The translations under genes and the position numbers were made by a program. The notes beneath the pieces were generated by a model, which did no database searches, was not told where the DNA came from, and saw only the letters and a list, made by a program, of their open reading frames with translations. Shown here piece by piece: positions 1 to 9,542 of a DNA stretch of 64,000 bases. Every line of letters begins with the position of its first letter. Within the stretch, counting starts at the first letter, position 1. The DNA is from Bacteroides sp. MSB163 (GTDB lineage Bacteria; Bacteroidota; Bacteroidia; Bacteroidales; Bacteroidaceae), in the NCBI RefSeq assembly GCF_036416795.1, contig NZ_CP143867.1:1736001-1800000 (forward strand), read 5' to 3'.

Positions 1-1359
1 ATTCAGGTATTTTTTGCCTTCAGGTATATTACCAGTTTCAAGACAAGCCTCTGCATAAAGCAGATATGCTTCTCCCAATCTGGCGATACGGAATGATGCA
101 GAATTATGAACATCGCTAATAGCCATATTACGATCGTTAGGAGATTCTATATTCTTGACTTCCATATATATACCATGTGAAAACAGACCATCTGTACTTT
201 TGATACCGCGTTTGGGGTCTTTTTTCTTATCAGCAAGAGACATTTCATTTCCGTTAGCATCGAAATCCGTTTCCCAACCACAGAGTTCAGAGTCGTATAA
301 GAACTCGTCTGGAGTAAGGAATGTAGCTTTGCGACGTGGACCGTCACCATCATTTTCATACATTTTTTCAGCGAACTTCCAGTTGATGGCACCACCGCCC
401 CAACCATCATTAGCACCGCAAATAGATGCACGAGAACCTAAACGGTCATAACGCCAGTTCAATACGTTGTTGACCATCCAACCTCCACGGAAGATATTAC
501 TCCAAAAACCTTTATCTGCGTTACCAAAACGGTTAGCCTCAAAGATCTTTTCTTCGCAACCGTTACCCTCTACATGGAATAGGTCACGGAAACGATTTCC
601 CGGAACAAGTGCATAGTTGGGAGATTCAACCAACGGTTTAAGATTTTTCACTGCACGAGCCATATCACCGGCGAATACGGCAGATTTGCCCGCTACGAAA
701 TATGCAAAACCTTTTGTAACTTTATATGCCCCTTCTACATCATCTTGACCTTTGCGAGCATCAAGAGCATCTACAACTTCTTCACACTCCGAAGCACACC
801 ATTCAAGCAAAGATTTTTGGCTTTCTACATTTGTAGGTTTGTCATCAGCACCAAGCAATTTATCGACTTTTGGAGGGCACTGGAATGTAAGGGCCGCCAT
901 CATGTGGCAATAAGCACGTAAAACGCGAGCTTCCGCAACACAACGAGCCATAACCGTACTTGCAGCCGGGTCTACATATGTTATCACAAGATTACATGCA
1001 TAAATAGCCTTATAGTAACGTTGATATAGCTCTTTTACCCCTGCGCTACCTGTATCATAGCGGAACTCATCGAATATACGCATATCCATATGGTCAGTAT
1101 GATCTGTACCCGCAGAGAAAACATCATCTGCCGAATAATTGAGCAAAGTGAACTGCGGCTGATAGATTCCGACAGACGAACATACATTATCAAGGAATTG
1201 CGCATAAGCGGCAGTCATGGCATCAATAGCATCTTGATCGGTTTTATAGAAAGTTTCAGTAGAGCTAACAGCCTTCTGTTCAATGTCCAAACGAGTTTCA
1301 TCGCAAGATGCGCAGAACAGTGCGGCACATACCGTAAACGAATATATATATTTTTTCAT
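1..1359 (-). CDS. SusD/RagB-family outer-membrane lipoprotein (C-terminus cut by window edge)
   Basis: Surface glycan-binding partner of the SusC channel encoded just upstream (SusC stop at 1381, 21 bp away). The reading frame is open from an ATG at 1359 to base 1, giving 453 codons, so the last part of the usual 500-600 residues lies outside the window. The N-terminus is a lipoprotein signal with lipobox FCASC (Cys19). The helical TPR-like SusD body is recognisable, for example AEARVLRAYCHMMAAL and RLGEAYLLYAEACLETGN near the cut end. By family knowledge it caps SusC and binds oligosaccharide at the cell surface. The substrate cannot be read from sequence; neighbouring GH43 and CE1 enzymes suggest an arabinose-containing plant glycan (inference). 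Confidence 0.93.
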   Translation of the reverse strand, partial: MKKYIYSFTVCAALFCASCDETRLDIEQKAVSSTETFYKTDQDAIDAMTAAYAQFLDNVCSSVGIYQPQFTLLNYSADDVFSAGTDHTDHMDMRIFDEFRYDTGSAGVKELYQRYYKAIYACNLVITYVDPAASTVMARCVAEARVLRAYCHMMAALTFQCPPKVDKLLGADDKPTNVESQKSLLEWCASECEEVVDALDARKGQDDVEGAYKVTKGFAYFVAGKSAVFAGDMARAVKNLKPLVESPNYALVPGNRFRDLFHVEGNGCEEKIFEANRFGNADKGFWSNIFRGGWMVNNVLNWRYDRLGSRASICGANDGWGGGAINWKFAEKMYENDGDGPRRKATFLTPDEFLYDSELCGWETDFDANGNEMSLADKKKDPKRGIKSTDGLFSHGIYMEVKNIESPNDRNMAISDVHNSASFRIARLGEAYLLYAEACLETGNIPEGKKYLN

Positions 1360-1380
1360 TTTTGTCAGTATTAATAGTTA

Positions 1381-4300
1381 TTAGAATGTTACATTAAGAC
1401 CAAATGTCACCTTGCGCATTGTAGGATATGCACCCGCATCAAGACCTACATTATTACCATTTCTTGAAGCAATTTCAGGATCAAGACCCGGATAAGATGT
1501 AAATGTGAAGAAGTCGTCAAGTGACACGTAAGCGCGAAGGTTCTCAATAAATACTTTTTTCGTGATGGACTTCGGTAATGTGTATCCTAACTGCAATTGC
1601 TTGATCTTAAAGTATGATCCGTCAAACACAAGAGCAGAAGATGACCAGTAAATCTTATCACCTGCAATTGTGTTGAGATTAGGCATATTACCTTTCTTGG
1701 CTTCATCATAGAAATGCTTGGAGATATTGTTGTAACCTGTACGATACATACCATAGTAGACATCGTTTCCTACTGTACCTGTTCCAAATGCTGAGAAATC
1801 GAAACCCTTGTACTCAAGATTGATTGTAATACCGTAGGTAAGATCAGGAATACCTTTACCGATATTGAATTGATCTTCGTCACCCGGAGTTAACGTCTCA
1901 TTGCCTTCTTTGTCGAGATAAAGAGCCTGTCCTTCTGAGTTCTTACCTATATATTTGTAACCACGCATATACCATACCGGCATACCTTGCTCGAAGTTGG
2001 TGTATATAGTACTGTTTGCACCTGATATGCTTCCACCCGAGATACGTGTGATACGGTCATCAAGGTAAGTCACTTCATTCTTCAATGTTGCAAAGTTACC
2101 TGATACTGAGTAATTCAGTTTACCTATGTTGCCTTTATAAGTTGCTTCAAATTCAAAACCTTTGTTTTGTACCTCACCTGCATTAATCATCTGCGAAGAT
2201 ACACCTGTCTCAGGCAAACACGGGGCGTCTACAAGAAGGTCCTTGGTAGTTTTCTTGTAGTAGTCCATGCTGATTGTCAAAGCATCGTTGAATAAACGTA
2301 AGTCAAGACCGAAGTCCAACTGATCGGATGTTTCCCAAGTAAGATTAGGATTAGCCAAACCGCTTGGCATAGAACCGTTTGTGACAGTCGAACTGTTACC
2401 GTATTGATACCACTGGCCACCGGTTGCAATAGAAGAAGAATATTTATAGCCGCTAAGTACGTTGATATTACCGTTACGTCCCCAAGATGCACGCAGCTTG
2501 GCAAATGAAACAATGTTATCAGGGACTAAATTCTTGAAGAATTTTTCGTTGCTGATTGTCCAACCTGCTGATACTGACGGGAAGTAACCCCAACGTTTAT
2601 CTGCCGGAAGTTTTGAAGTGTCGAATGCGTCAGCACGGAAATTGCCTTGCAGACTATAGCGGTCGTCATAAGTATATCCTAAACGGCCGAAGTATGAAAT
2701 ACTTGAAGACTTACCCGGTGTTCCGCTGAATGTACGGGAAACTTTATCTGATACAAGTACACAATCCAAGTAACGGAAATTTGGTGCGTATGAAGAAAGC
2801 AATTCTTCACCTGACGCACCGGCTGTCGTTTTTTTGTCTTCGTTTTGGATGTATGACATACCTGCCATTGCCGAGATGTTGTGCTTGCCGATTGAAGTCA
2901 TGTAGTTGGCAAAGTTTTCCCACTGATAGTACAGACCAGTGCTCGTAGTCTGATTGAGAGAGTACCTGGTATCACTTACACGCCCGGTAATATAGTAAGG
3001 TTCCGCATAGCTGTAAGTATTGCCCTGGACAATGCGGGCACCGAAACGGGAAGTAAATGTAAAACCCTTGAAAGGAGTCAGGTTTGCAAAGAATGTACTA
3101 TGTACATTGATGCCTTCATTTTTATTATTGGCATTCTTATCGCGCTGCGCAAATGGAGTACCACCGGCAAGTTCCGTATTGAAGTATGAAGTAGCATACA
3201 TACCCTTCTCATCACCGTAGAAACGATAGTTTGTATCAGAAGTTCCATTCTGAACTGCGTCATAAACAGAACCTGTAGCAGCAAGATATTGGCTGCGATC
3301 TGTCCAGTGTGTAGGCGTAAGAGGATCCATTACAAGAAGCATTTCAAAAGCAGAGCCATAACCATATTCCGATACGCTGCCTCTACGCCATTTCTCTATG
3401 GAAGTATTGGTACCTACCTGTAACCAAGGTTTTATTTTATAATCAGCATTAAGCTGGACGGTCAAACGTTCGTAGTAGTCGTTCTTACCTTTTACGATAC
3501 CGTCTTGATTAACGTATGTGAGGTTTGCGAAATATTGCCCTTTGTCGTTGCTACCCTGAAATGAAAGAGAGTGCTGTTTGCTCCAAGAAGTTCCCATAAA
3601 TTCGTCCAACCAGTTTGTATCTGTATTTTGATTCCAGTTATAGTCACGAACAGCATCCGATATGGCAGCTTCGACGTTATGTCCTTGCATGCTCATCCAG
3701 TCCTTGAATTCTTCTGCATTCAGCAATTGCGGAACATGTCCAAGTTGGTTCATAGTATAACGTATATTATATGTAATCTTGCCGGTACCTTTTCCTCCTC
3801 CATTCTTGGTCGTGATAAGTACTACACCGTTACCTGCTTCAGAACCATAGATTGCTGCGGATGCGGCGTCTTTCAATACTTCCATAGACTCGATCAAGCT
3901 CGGATCAAGATACTGGATACTTGAAACCTTCAAACCATCTACAATCAAGAGAGGACCAATATTTCCGGAATTGGAGGAATAACCGCGTACACGGATCTCA
4001 GCACCGTTACCCGGAGCGCCTGATGAATTCAATATTTGAATACCTGCGGCTTTACCTTGAAGGGCAGCGGCAGCATCGGTTGTTGCCAGGCCTTTAAGGT
4101 CTTTAGAGTTTACAGAGGCTACAGCACCTGTCAGGTCACTCTTGCGCTGAACGCCATACCCTACAACCACAACTTCATCAAGCACTTGTGTATCTTCTTC
4201 CAAACGAAAGTTGATTACGCTACGGCCATTGACTTTAACAGTCTGCGTTTTATAGCCTATAAAAGAAACGGTAAGGGTAGCATTACTGTTACTTACCTGA

Positions 4301-4512
4301 ATAGAATAATTTCCATTGAGATCGGTAATACGACCGTTGCTAGTTCCTGCTTCAAGGATGGCTACACCAATCATCGGCTCAGAATCATTGGCTGAGACAA
4401 CAGTACCTTTAACTTGGATTTGTGCTGATGCTGATATGCACGTAAAAAACACAAGCACAAGCATAAACAGAAAAGGAATCTTCTGAATTTTCTGGACTAC
4501 ATTTTTCATCAT
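1381..4512 (-). CDS. SusC/RagA-family TonB-linked outer-membrane transporter
   Basis: TonB-dependent channel of 1043 residues importing oligosaccharides across the outer membrane together with the SusD downstream. In order: signal peptide ending near ISASAQ (about 1-31), carboxypeptidase-D-like regulatory domain (about 32-105, with GTVVSANDSEPMIGVAI), TonB box DEVVVVGYG (about 112-120), plug, and a beta-barrel ending in an aromatic residue (GLNVTF). There is no N-terminal STN domain, so this copy is not expected to signal to an ECF sigma factor, unlike the SusC at 49325-52912. It is transcribed with the SusD gene. A 262-bp gap separates it from the GH43 gene, so it may have its own promoter. 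Confidence 0.97.
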   Translation of the reverse strand: MMKNVVQKIQKIPFLFMLVLVFFTCISASAQIQVKGTVVSANDSEPMIGVAILEAGTSNGRITDLNGNYSIQVSNSNATLTVSFIGYKTQTVKVNGRSVINFRLEEDTQVLDEVVVVGYGVQRKSDLTGAVASVNSKDLKGLATTDAAAALQGKAAGIQILNSSGAPGNGAEIRVRGYSSNSGNIGPLLIVDGLKVSSIQYLDPSLIESMEVLKDAASAAIYGSEAGNGVVLITTKNGGGKGTGKITYNIRYTMNQLGHVPQLLNAEEFKDWMSMQGHNVEAAISDAVRDYNWNQNTDTNWLDEFMGTSWSKQHSLSFQGSNDKGQYFANLTYVNQDGIVKGKNDYYERLTVQLNADYKIKPWLQVGTNTSIEKWRRGSVSEYGYGSAFEMLLVMDPLTPTHWTDRSQYLAATGSVYDAVQNGTSDTNYRFYGDEKGMYATSYFNTELAGGTPFAQRDKNANNKNEGINVHSTFFANLTPFKGFTFTSRFGARIVQGNTYSYAEPYYITGRVSDTRYSLNQTTSTGLYYQWENFANYMTSIGKHNISAMAGMSYIQNEDKKTTAGASGEELLSSYAPNFRYLDCVLVSDKVSRTFSGTPGKSSSISYFGRLGYTYDDRYSLQGNFRADAFDTSKLPADKRWGYFPSVSAGWTISNEKFFKNLVPDNIVSFAKLRASWGRNGNINVLSGYKYSSSIATGGQWYQYGNSSTVTNGSMPSGLANPNLTWETSDQLDFGLDLRLFNDALTISMDYYKKTTKDLLVDAPCLPETGVSSQMINAGEVQNKGFEFEATYKGNIGKLNYSVSGNFATLKNEVTYLDDRITRISGGSISGANSTIYTNFEQGMPVWYMRGYKYIGKNSEGQALYLDKEGNETLTPGDEDQFNIGKGIPDLTYGITINLEYKGFDFSAFGTGTVGNDVYYGMYRTGYNNISKHFYDEAKKGNMPNLNTIAGDKIYWSSSALVFDGSYFKIKQLQLGYTLPKSITKKVFIENLRAYVSLDDFFTFTSYPGLDPEIASRNGNNVGLDAGAYPTMRKVTFGLNVTF

Positions 4513-4774
4513 AATTAGTTTAAGAATTAATAATTGCGTTTTTCATTCATCATTAGCTACCGCTACAATAGTTCTCTAGCCATCATCATACATACATTTC
4601 ATAGTTTTCAATTATTTAAGATTAATATAACAGAAAGGCAATTCATTTTTTAACTCTGAATCGGCAAGACAACTGCTGAGTCGCATTATTAATTCAAACT
4701 GGTTATCTGAGCCGATTCGTTATTTTTGAGTGGAATTACCCGGTAATAGTACTTTAGAATAATAGCACTTGTTC
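4513..4774. other. Intergenic leader between GH43 gene and susC-like gene
   Basis: 262 bp without a gene. It contains an 8-bp inverted repeat, GAATCGGC at 4658-4665 and GCCGATTC at 4711-4718, separated by 45 bases. It could form a weak hairpin downstream of the GH43 gene or in the leader of the susC-like mRNA. No clear T-tract follows it on the minus strand. I cannot assign a promoter with confidence. Confidence 0.4.
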
Positions 4775-6232
4775 CTAATGATTGCGGAAGTTCCACTTGG
4801 AATTGTCGCTGTTCATATCGAATTTGCCGAGAGAGGGAGTGCTGTCGCCTACGGATACCAGGACCAGTTCTTTGTTAGTTCCCGGCACTTCTTTGGGCAT
4901 GATCCGATAGGTGCCGTCTGTCAACTGGTCGATTCGCCACAATTGTTCGGGGGCTCCTGTAAATTCAGGAACAGTCACGACTTCCGCATCTGCTGTAGCA
5001 GCCAGTGCACGATTGGTTCCTTCAATCACAATCTTGTAATAAGGGCCACCCAGGTATCCGCCCCCATCGGGCACGGCAGTAATGGTCCACTTCTGATGAG
5101 GACGGAACATATAATCGCCGATTCTTACGTTGATTTTTCCTTGTGGCCAAGTGCCGATCACATCTTCCAACGTCTGCGATTTCAAAGGTACGACGGGCGT
5201 GTCATCTTTTTCCCAAAAGCGGTGTCTGGTATATTCCATACGTACAAAATCGACGGCAAGTTCAAGGGCATACCCTCTACGCTCGGATTCAATTTCATAC
5301 GTTCCCTCTTTGAAGACTTCACCGGCAACGGGCCAACCGTTCTTCCATAAAAGCGGGCGTATGCCTAGCACACTGCGACCACCTCGGTCGAAATCGGCCT
5401 CAAAGTGGCATGACATCTTCTCCACTCCATCGGCCACTTTGAAAAGCCCGAAGTGTCCCGGACCGGTTTGGCGGTTGCCTGCGGCAATCACCATTTTGCC
5501 ACCGCCTTCCAGCATTTTTCTTCCCATATTATCGACATACGGCCCTGTCACTTTACGCGAGCGGCCGACAACAATATTGTAGGTGGAGTTCGGGCCATCG
5601 CAGCAAGTGCCGTGTGTTCCCAGAAGATAATACCAGCCATCACGATAGATCAGATCGGTTGCTTCACAGTCAATGGCGATGTCGATTTCTTTATTGCCCT
5701 CCATCCGTTTACCGGTTGTAGGGTCGAGTTCTACAAGCCTGATAAAGCCGAAATACGTGCCGTAAGACAACCACAAGCGTCCGTCTGTCGGGTCGAGCAG
5801 AAGTCCGGCATCAATGGCATCGCAATCTTCATCATTCACTGAGGAGGCCACTTCTATGGGCTCCGTATATTTAAAATCCGGGGAATTGGGGTCTAAGGTT
5901 TTATTCCACATGGTTAATACTTTACCGCTGTGTCCTCCACCGAGCCCTCCTCCTGTGGCACTGTAAGCAATCAGGTAACGGTCGCCAATTTTCACGGCAT
6001 CGGGCGCGGCGCCTCCGCCGGGTCTTACTCCACCGCCGTTCCATGTCCAGCCGTCTTCAGATATCAATCCGCCTCCACCTGTGCCGAAAGTATAATATTT
6101 ACCATCGCATTCCATGATAGTGGACGGGTCGTGGATGTATGGAGTGCCGATTTGTGCAATTGCTTTTTCAGATGTCAATATAAACATCAGGGCTGCCGTG
6201 CCCAGAAGTATAGCTTTTGTTTTCATGATCAT
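4775..6232 (-). CDS. Glycoside hydrolase family 43 protein (arabinanase/arabinofuranosidase-like)
   Basis: Secreted glycosidase of 485 residues. The signal peptide ends near EKAIAQ (about 1-27). The five-bladed propeller holds the GH43 triad: Asp35 in IHDPST (base), Asp141 in DAIDAGLLLDPTDGRLW (pKa modulator) and Glu190 in DCEATDLIYRDGWYYLL (acid). The C-terminal half (about 340-485) ends in a beta-trefoil-like segment (EGTNRALAATADAEV, PEQLWRIDQLTDGTYRI), probably carbohydrate-binding. GH43 enzymes cleave arabinosyl or xylosyl linkages; the fold around DAGLLLDP resembles endo-arabinanase-type subfamilies, but the exact substrate is inferred. Its ATG overlaps the stop of the preceding gene by 4 bp (ATGA), so the two are translationally coupled. 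Translation could also start at the third codon (MKTK). Confidence 0.9.
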   Translation of the reverse strand: MIMKTKAILLGTAALMFILTSEKAIAQIGTPYIHDPSTIMECDGKYYTFGTGGGGLISEDGWTWNGGGVRPGGGAAPDAVKIGDRYLIAYSATGGGLGGGHSGKVLTMWNKTLDPNSPDFKYTEPIEVASSVNDEDCDAIDAGLLLDPTDGRLWLSYGTYFGFIRLVELDPTTGKRMEGNKEIDIAIDCEATDLIYRDGWYYLLGTHGTCCDGPNSTYNIVVGRSRKVTGPYVDNMGRKMLEGGGKMVIAAGNRQTGPGHFGLFKVADGVEKMSCHFEADFDRGGRSVLGIRPLLWKNGWPVAGEVFKEGTYEIESERRGYALELAVDFVRMEYTRHRFWEKDDTPVVPLKSQTLEDVIGTWPQGKINVRIGDYMFRPHQKWTITAVPDGGGYLGGPYYKIVIEGTNRALAATADAEVVTVPEFTGAPEQLWRIDQLTDGTYRIMPKEVPGTNKELVLVSVGDSTPSLGKFDMNSDNSKWNFRNH

Positions 6233-6927
6233 TTATAGCTGATAGTAATGTTTTTAACGGGTGTTCCATTCTCATTGAGGAAGCGAACACAGAAATCACT
6301 CATTCCGGGACCGTTGATGATGGCTCCGCGAATGATGTTCTTGCCCTTCTTTAAAGTCAGCCGGCGTGAGAGACAGTCATCCTTGACCATACGTCGGTCG
6401 CCCGAAAGAATTACGGCTTCCTCACCGTTCAGCCACCACATGGATGCGGAGTTGGAACCTACTGACATCCGGATGTTCTCCATGTCTTCGGGACATTCTA
6501 TGACTGTGACTGCCCAGAACAGCACGCCGTACACTTGTTTCTTCAGACCGGAGGCAAAACGGAAGAGCTTCACGTTAAACAGCTTGCTGTCGAGCGCATG
6601 CCAGGTTAGCTTTTGTTTGCCTACTTTCACTTTATCTCCGTTTTTGGGCAGGACGGTGAATTGATTGGGGAAATATTCGGTTGCAAATGCTTTGCGAATG
6701 TAACTGTCGGTAAAGACCGTGTTGGAACGGTTGGGCTTGTCGATGGGTTCCAGCAATAGCCAGCGCTGGATAAAGCCCTCACTGTCCGGTGACATCGTAC
6801 TCGTGGTTACCGGAGAAAAGTAGTCTGACAACCGGGGGGACGCTTCACTTTTTTGAGCATAGCCATGTAAACCCATCATAGCCGCGATACAAGCTGCCAA
6901 CAATGATTTTCGATGGAAGATATTCAT
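6229..6927 (-). CDS. Secreted beta-sandwich protein of a glycan locus, function unknown
   Basis: 232 residues with a signal peptide (about 1-24, ending HGYAQ). I do not recognise a catalytic motif. The C-terminal part, with SASMWWLNGEEAVILSGDRR and LKKGKNIIRGAIINGPG, has the pattern of a jelly-roll carbohydrate-binding or PA14-like domain, in which a conserved WLNGEE turn precedes paired strands. It sits between the CE1 esterase (28 bp upstream) and the GH43 gene (4-bp overlap), so it is almost certainly co-expressed with them and acts on or holds the same polysaccharide. It could be an accessory binding module that elsewhere is fused to a hydrolase; this is inference. Confidence 0.7.
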   Translation of the reverse strand: MNIFHRKSLLAACIAAMMGLHGYAQKSEASPRLSDYFSPVTTSTMSPDSEGFIQRWLLLEPIDKPNRSNTVFTDSYIRKAFATEYFPNQFTVLPKNGDKVKVGKQKLTWHALDSKLFNVKLFRFASGLKKQVYGVLFWAVTVIECPEDMENIRMSVGSNSASMWWLNGEEAVILSGDRRMVKDDCLSRRLTLKKGKNIIRGAIINGPGMSDFCVRFLNENGTPVKNITISYK

Positions 6928-6955
6928 CGTTATAGTTTATTTTATTAGTAATACA

Positions 6956-8119
6956 TTATTTCGTTTTAAATAATAGGGGAGCAAACTCTTTCAGACATCT
7001 GCGCCAGGTCAGGAACTCGTGGGCAGTGCCTGGGGATTCATAATAGATCGTATTGATCCCTGCGGCCTGTAAACCGTCACTGAGGTTTTTGGTTCTTTCA
7101 GGATGTTCTTCCGAACCGATGCCCAGGAAGAAGACGTGTACTTTATCGTTGAATGCTTTACGATTTTTGAATACACCGCCGTACACGGTATCGAGTTGCT
7201 TCAGATCTATGCTGCCCGCTCCGCTGAATCCGCCGATATAGGCAAATTTATCCAGATTGTTCAAGGTGGTATTGAAAGTAAGAAGTCCGCCCCAGGAAAG
7301 TCCGGCCATGGCACGGTTGTCCCTATCGGTCAGTGTCCGGAAATTGGAGTCGATATGAGGAATGATTTCATTCACTAAGATAGCAGGAAACTCTGCACCG
7401 AATCTTTTTCTCGCCCCCTCAGGAGTTTCACCCGGATTGGTCTTGAATACCTCGATATTACCATTGTCCATGACTACGATCATTGGTTTGGCTTTACCTT
7501 CAGCAATCAGGTTATCCATAATGAAATTCATCTTGCCCTGGTTTGCCCAACTCGTTTCGTTTTCTCCCATACCATGTTGCAGGTAGAGCACCGGATACTT
7601 CTTGGTAGGGTTCTTGTCATATTCCGCCGGAGTATAGACGATACATCTGCGCCATTCTTTGCGGATATCAGAGTAGTACCAGCTTTGGCTGATCAGTCCG
7701 TGAGGTACGTTCTTGATGGAATAGTAGTCCACACCTTTCTCCGGGATTTCAATACCGCTTACCCATTTGCCCATACCGAAGAATGGTTTTCCATTGGGAT
7801 CGGCGGCACTTACTCCGTCTATTATAACCTGATAGTAGTGGAAGCCTACTACTTCAGGTTCTTTTGATATAAGCGACCAATATCCGTCCGCCTCTTTGGT
7901 CATTTCACCTCGGAAACTGATTTCTACTTTCTGGGCGTTGGGAGCGTGTATTCTAAAATGTACACGTCTGTCCTCGCCTATGCGGGGATAGTCAGCCCCA
8001 TTGATGTTATGCTCATTGGGAGTGGTTCCTGCCGGAAAATCTTGTTGCTGGGCATTCATTGTGAATGGGAGCGCTAACAAAGAAGAAAAAATAAGTTTCA
8101 ATACATTTTTCATAAGCAT
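6956..8119 (-). CDS. CE1-type esterase with N-terminal CBM48-like domain (feruloyl/acetyl esterase)
   Basis: 387 residues with a signal peptide (about 1-24). An E-set/CBM48-like domain (about 45-135, RRVHFRIHAPNAQKVEISF) is followed by an alpha/beta-hydrolase esterase domain (about 150-387, PF00756 type). The nucleophile is Ser275 in GLSWGG, the likely catalytic His is 367 in GTAHEF, and an acidic residue near 337-338 (GSEEH) may complete the triad. Such two-domain esterases in Bacteroides loci remove ferulate or acetyl groups from arabinoxylan or pectic side chains. It is the first gene of the tight CE1/beta-sandwich/GH43 operon. Start choice: ATG at 8119 or, two codons later, at 8113. Confidence 0.9.
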   Translation of the reverse strand: MLMKNVLKLIFSSLLALPFTMNAQQQDFPAGTTPNEHNINGADYPRIGEDRRVHFRIHAPNAQKVEISFRGEMTKEADGYWSLISKEPEVVGFHYYQVIIDGVSAADPNGKPFFGMGKWVSGIEIPEKGVDYYSIKNVPHGLISQSWYYSDIRKEWRRCIVYTPAEYDKNPTKKYPVLYLQHGMGENETSWANQGKMNFIMDNLIAEGKAKPMIVVMDNGNIEVFKTNPGETPEGARKRFGAEFPAILVNEIIPHIDSNFRTLTDRDNRAMAGLSWGGLLTFNTTLNNLDKFAYIGGFSGAGSIDLKQLDTVYGGVFKNRKAFNDKVHVFFLGIGSEEHPERTKNLSDGLQAAGINTIYYESPGTAHEFLTWRRCLKEFAPLLFKTK

Positions 8120-8279
8120 TAGAATAAATTAGATATAAAATTAATGATTCAGTGAATTTATCTATTCAGTGGATGTTGAGCGTAAAATTACTCTGCTAAT
8201 ACTTTGTGCTGGATTACTATTTTGTTTTCGGGGAGGATTTTTTTAGGAGGATAAGATTAATCCACCGGATAGAAAGAAA
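8120..8279. promoter_or_regulatory. Upstream region of the CE1-GH43 operon
   Basis: About 160 bp upstream of the esterase gene, between it and the DUF6483 terminator. It holds two direct copies of ATTCAGTG (8147-8154 and 8164-8171, 17 bp apart), which could be regulator half-sites. I do not see a clean TAnnTTTG box oriented toward the operon. Confidence 0.3.
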
Positions 8280-8313
8280 AATCCCCTTCCTGATATTGAA
8301 TAGGAAGGGGATT
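8271..8313 (-). terminator. Rho-independent terminator of the DUF6483 gene
   Basis: Perfect 12-bp stem AATCCCCTTCCT (8280-8291) with AGGAAGGGGATT (8302-8313) and a 10-base loop. Read on the minus strand, the stem is followed by a T-rich tract (8271-8279). It lies 65 bp past the DUF6483 stop. Confidence 0.85.
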
Positions 8314-8377
8314 ATAACCCGTCTTTTGCCTTATATGGAAGGGATTTAGTACAACAAAGTCACCTTAACTTTATGCC

Positions 8378-8776
8378 TTACGCTTGCGATGTCTCCAGCA
8401 TATTAATCAGTTGTACCCGCTGGATAGAGAAACTATTACTCTCTTTTTGTACATACTTCAATAATTCAAGCCCATCCTGATGAAGCTTGGATTTCCGCAG
8501 CAAGTCGTCTGCTTCCATATCATCAGATATCTTCAGCATAGTCATGGCGGCAAGTTCTATTTTCCCCATTTCATTGAGATCGCCTTTATACTGGTCTATC
8601 AGTTCTTGTGTATCCATGCCTAATAACTCATCGGTAGGGAAACCTAATATCTGCCGGATCAGACCGTCATATTCGGTCCATTCATTCCAGCGATACTTCT
8701 TTTTCTTGAGCAGGGCGTTCACAATCAAAGAAATGATCTCTTGAATCATTCGTATCAGGTAATCTTGTTTAATCAT
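8378..8776 (-). CDS. DUF6483 family protein
   Basis: 132-residue cytoplasmic protein with no signal peptide, predicted mostly helical, starting MIKQDYLIRMIQEIISLIV. I recognise the family only as a domain of unknown function found in Bacteroides and Firmicutes; repeated helix pairs such as GKIELAAMTMLKISDDMEADDLLRK suggest a TPR-like bundle. It is a single-gene unit with its own terminator (8271-8313) and is divergent from the LOG-family gene at 8955. No function can be assigned from context. Confidence 0.8.
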   Translation of the reverse strand: MIKQDYLIRMIQEIISLIVNALLKKKKYRWNEWTEYDGLIRQILGFPTDELLGMDTQELIDQYKGDLNEMGKIELAAMTMLKISDDMEADDLLRKSKLHQDGLELLKYVQKESNSFSIQRVQLINMLETSQA

Positions 8777-8913
8777 AATTATTTATCGTTTTTATAGGTG
8801 ATGGTAAATTGGGTTGATTGTTATTCGGAACTCTGAGAATTCCGGTTTCTTCTTAAAGTAATGCTTTGTGCTCACAAAATTAGTGATATTTTTAAGATAT
8901 CGCTGAAAATCCA

Positions 8914-8921
8914 TACCTTTG
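8914..8921 (+). promoter_or_regulatory. Probable -7 box for the LOG-family gene
   Basis: TACCTTTG matches the Bacteroides -7 consensus TAnnTTTG and lies 33 bp before the ATG at 8955. The -33 element is weak. Confidence 0.55.
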
Positions 8922-8954
8922 TGCGCATTAATAATATAAGGTAGAGCAATTTCC

Positions 8955-9542
8955 ATGAATAAGATAACTTCCGTATGCGTATATTGTGCTTCGAGCACCA
9001 AGATTGATTCCGCTTATTTTGAAGCAGCCCGTGAATTGGGCACTTTGTTGGGACAGCGCCACATCCGTCTGATAAATGGTGCGGGAGGCATCGGACTGAT
9101 GAGTGCTACGGCCGACGCAGTGCTGGCGGCAGGCGGAGAGGTGACCGGTGTCATTCCTCACTTTATGGTGGAACAAGGCTGGCAACACAAGAGGCTTACG
9201 GAGATGATAGAAGTGGAAAACATGCACCAGCGCAAGCAAAAAATGGCGGATCTGAGTGATGCTGTCATCGCATTGCCCGGTGGATGCGGCACTTTGGAAG
9301 AATTACTGGAAATTATCACTTGGAAACAACTGGGCCTCTACCTGAATCCTGTTGTCATCTTAAACACTAACGGCTTTTTCGATCCCCTCCTGGCTATGTT
9401 GCAGCGTGCTATGGACGAAAACTTTATGAGGCAGCAGCACGGTGCAATCTGGCACGTAGCAAGCACTCCGCAGGAAGCCGTCGAACTGATTCATACCATA
9501 CCTGCCTGGGATAGTTCTATACGTAAGTTTGCGGCAATATGA
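8955..9542 (+). CDS. LOG-family nucleotide hydrolase (TIGR00730 Rossmann-fold protein)
   Basis: 195-residue cytoplasmic protein. Family enzymes release a base from nucleoside 5'-monophosphates (cytokinin riboside phosphate or AMP phosphoribohydrolase activity). Diagnostic motifs: VCVYCASS at the N-terminus, GGAGGIGLM-like nucleotide loop (about 42-50), the RK pair in MHQRKQKM (about 90-97), and the signature PGGCGTLEE (108-116), where the usual G-x-G-T-x-x-E carries Cys as x. Full family length. Its stop overlaps the start of the DUF4271 gene by 4 bp (ATGA), so the two are coupled. Confidence 0.9.
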   Translation: MNKITSVCVYCASSTKIDSAYFEAARELGTLLGQRHIRLINGAGGIGLMSATADAVLAAGGEVTGVIPHFMVEQGWQHKRLTEMIEVENMHQRKQKMADLSDAVIALPGGCGTLEELLEIITWKQLGLYLNPVVILNTNGFFDPLLAMLQRAMDENFMRQQHGAIWHVASTPQEAVELIHTIPAWDSSIRKFAAI

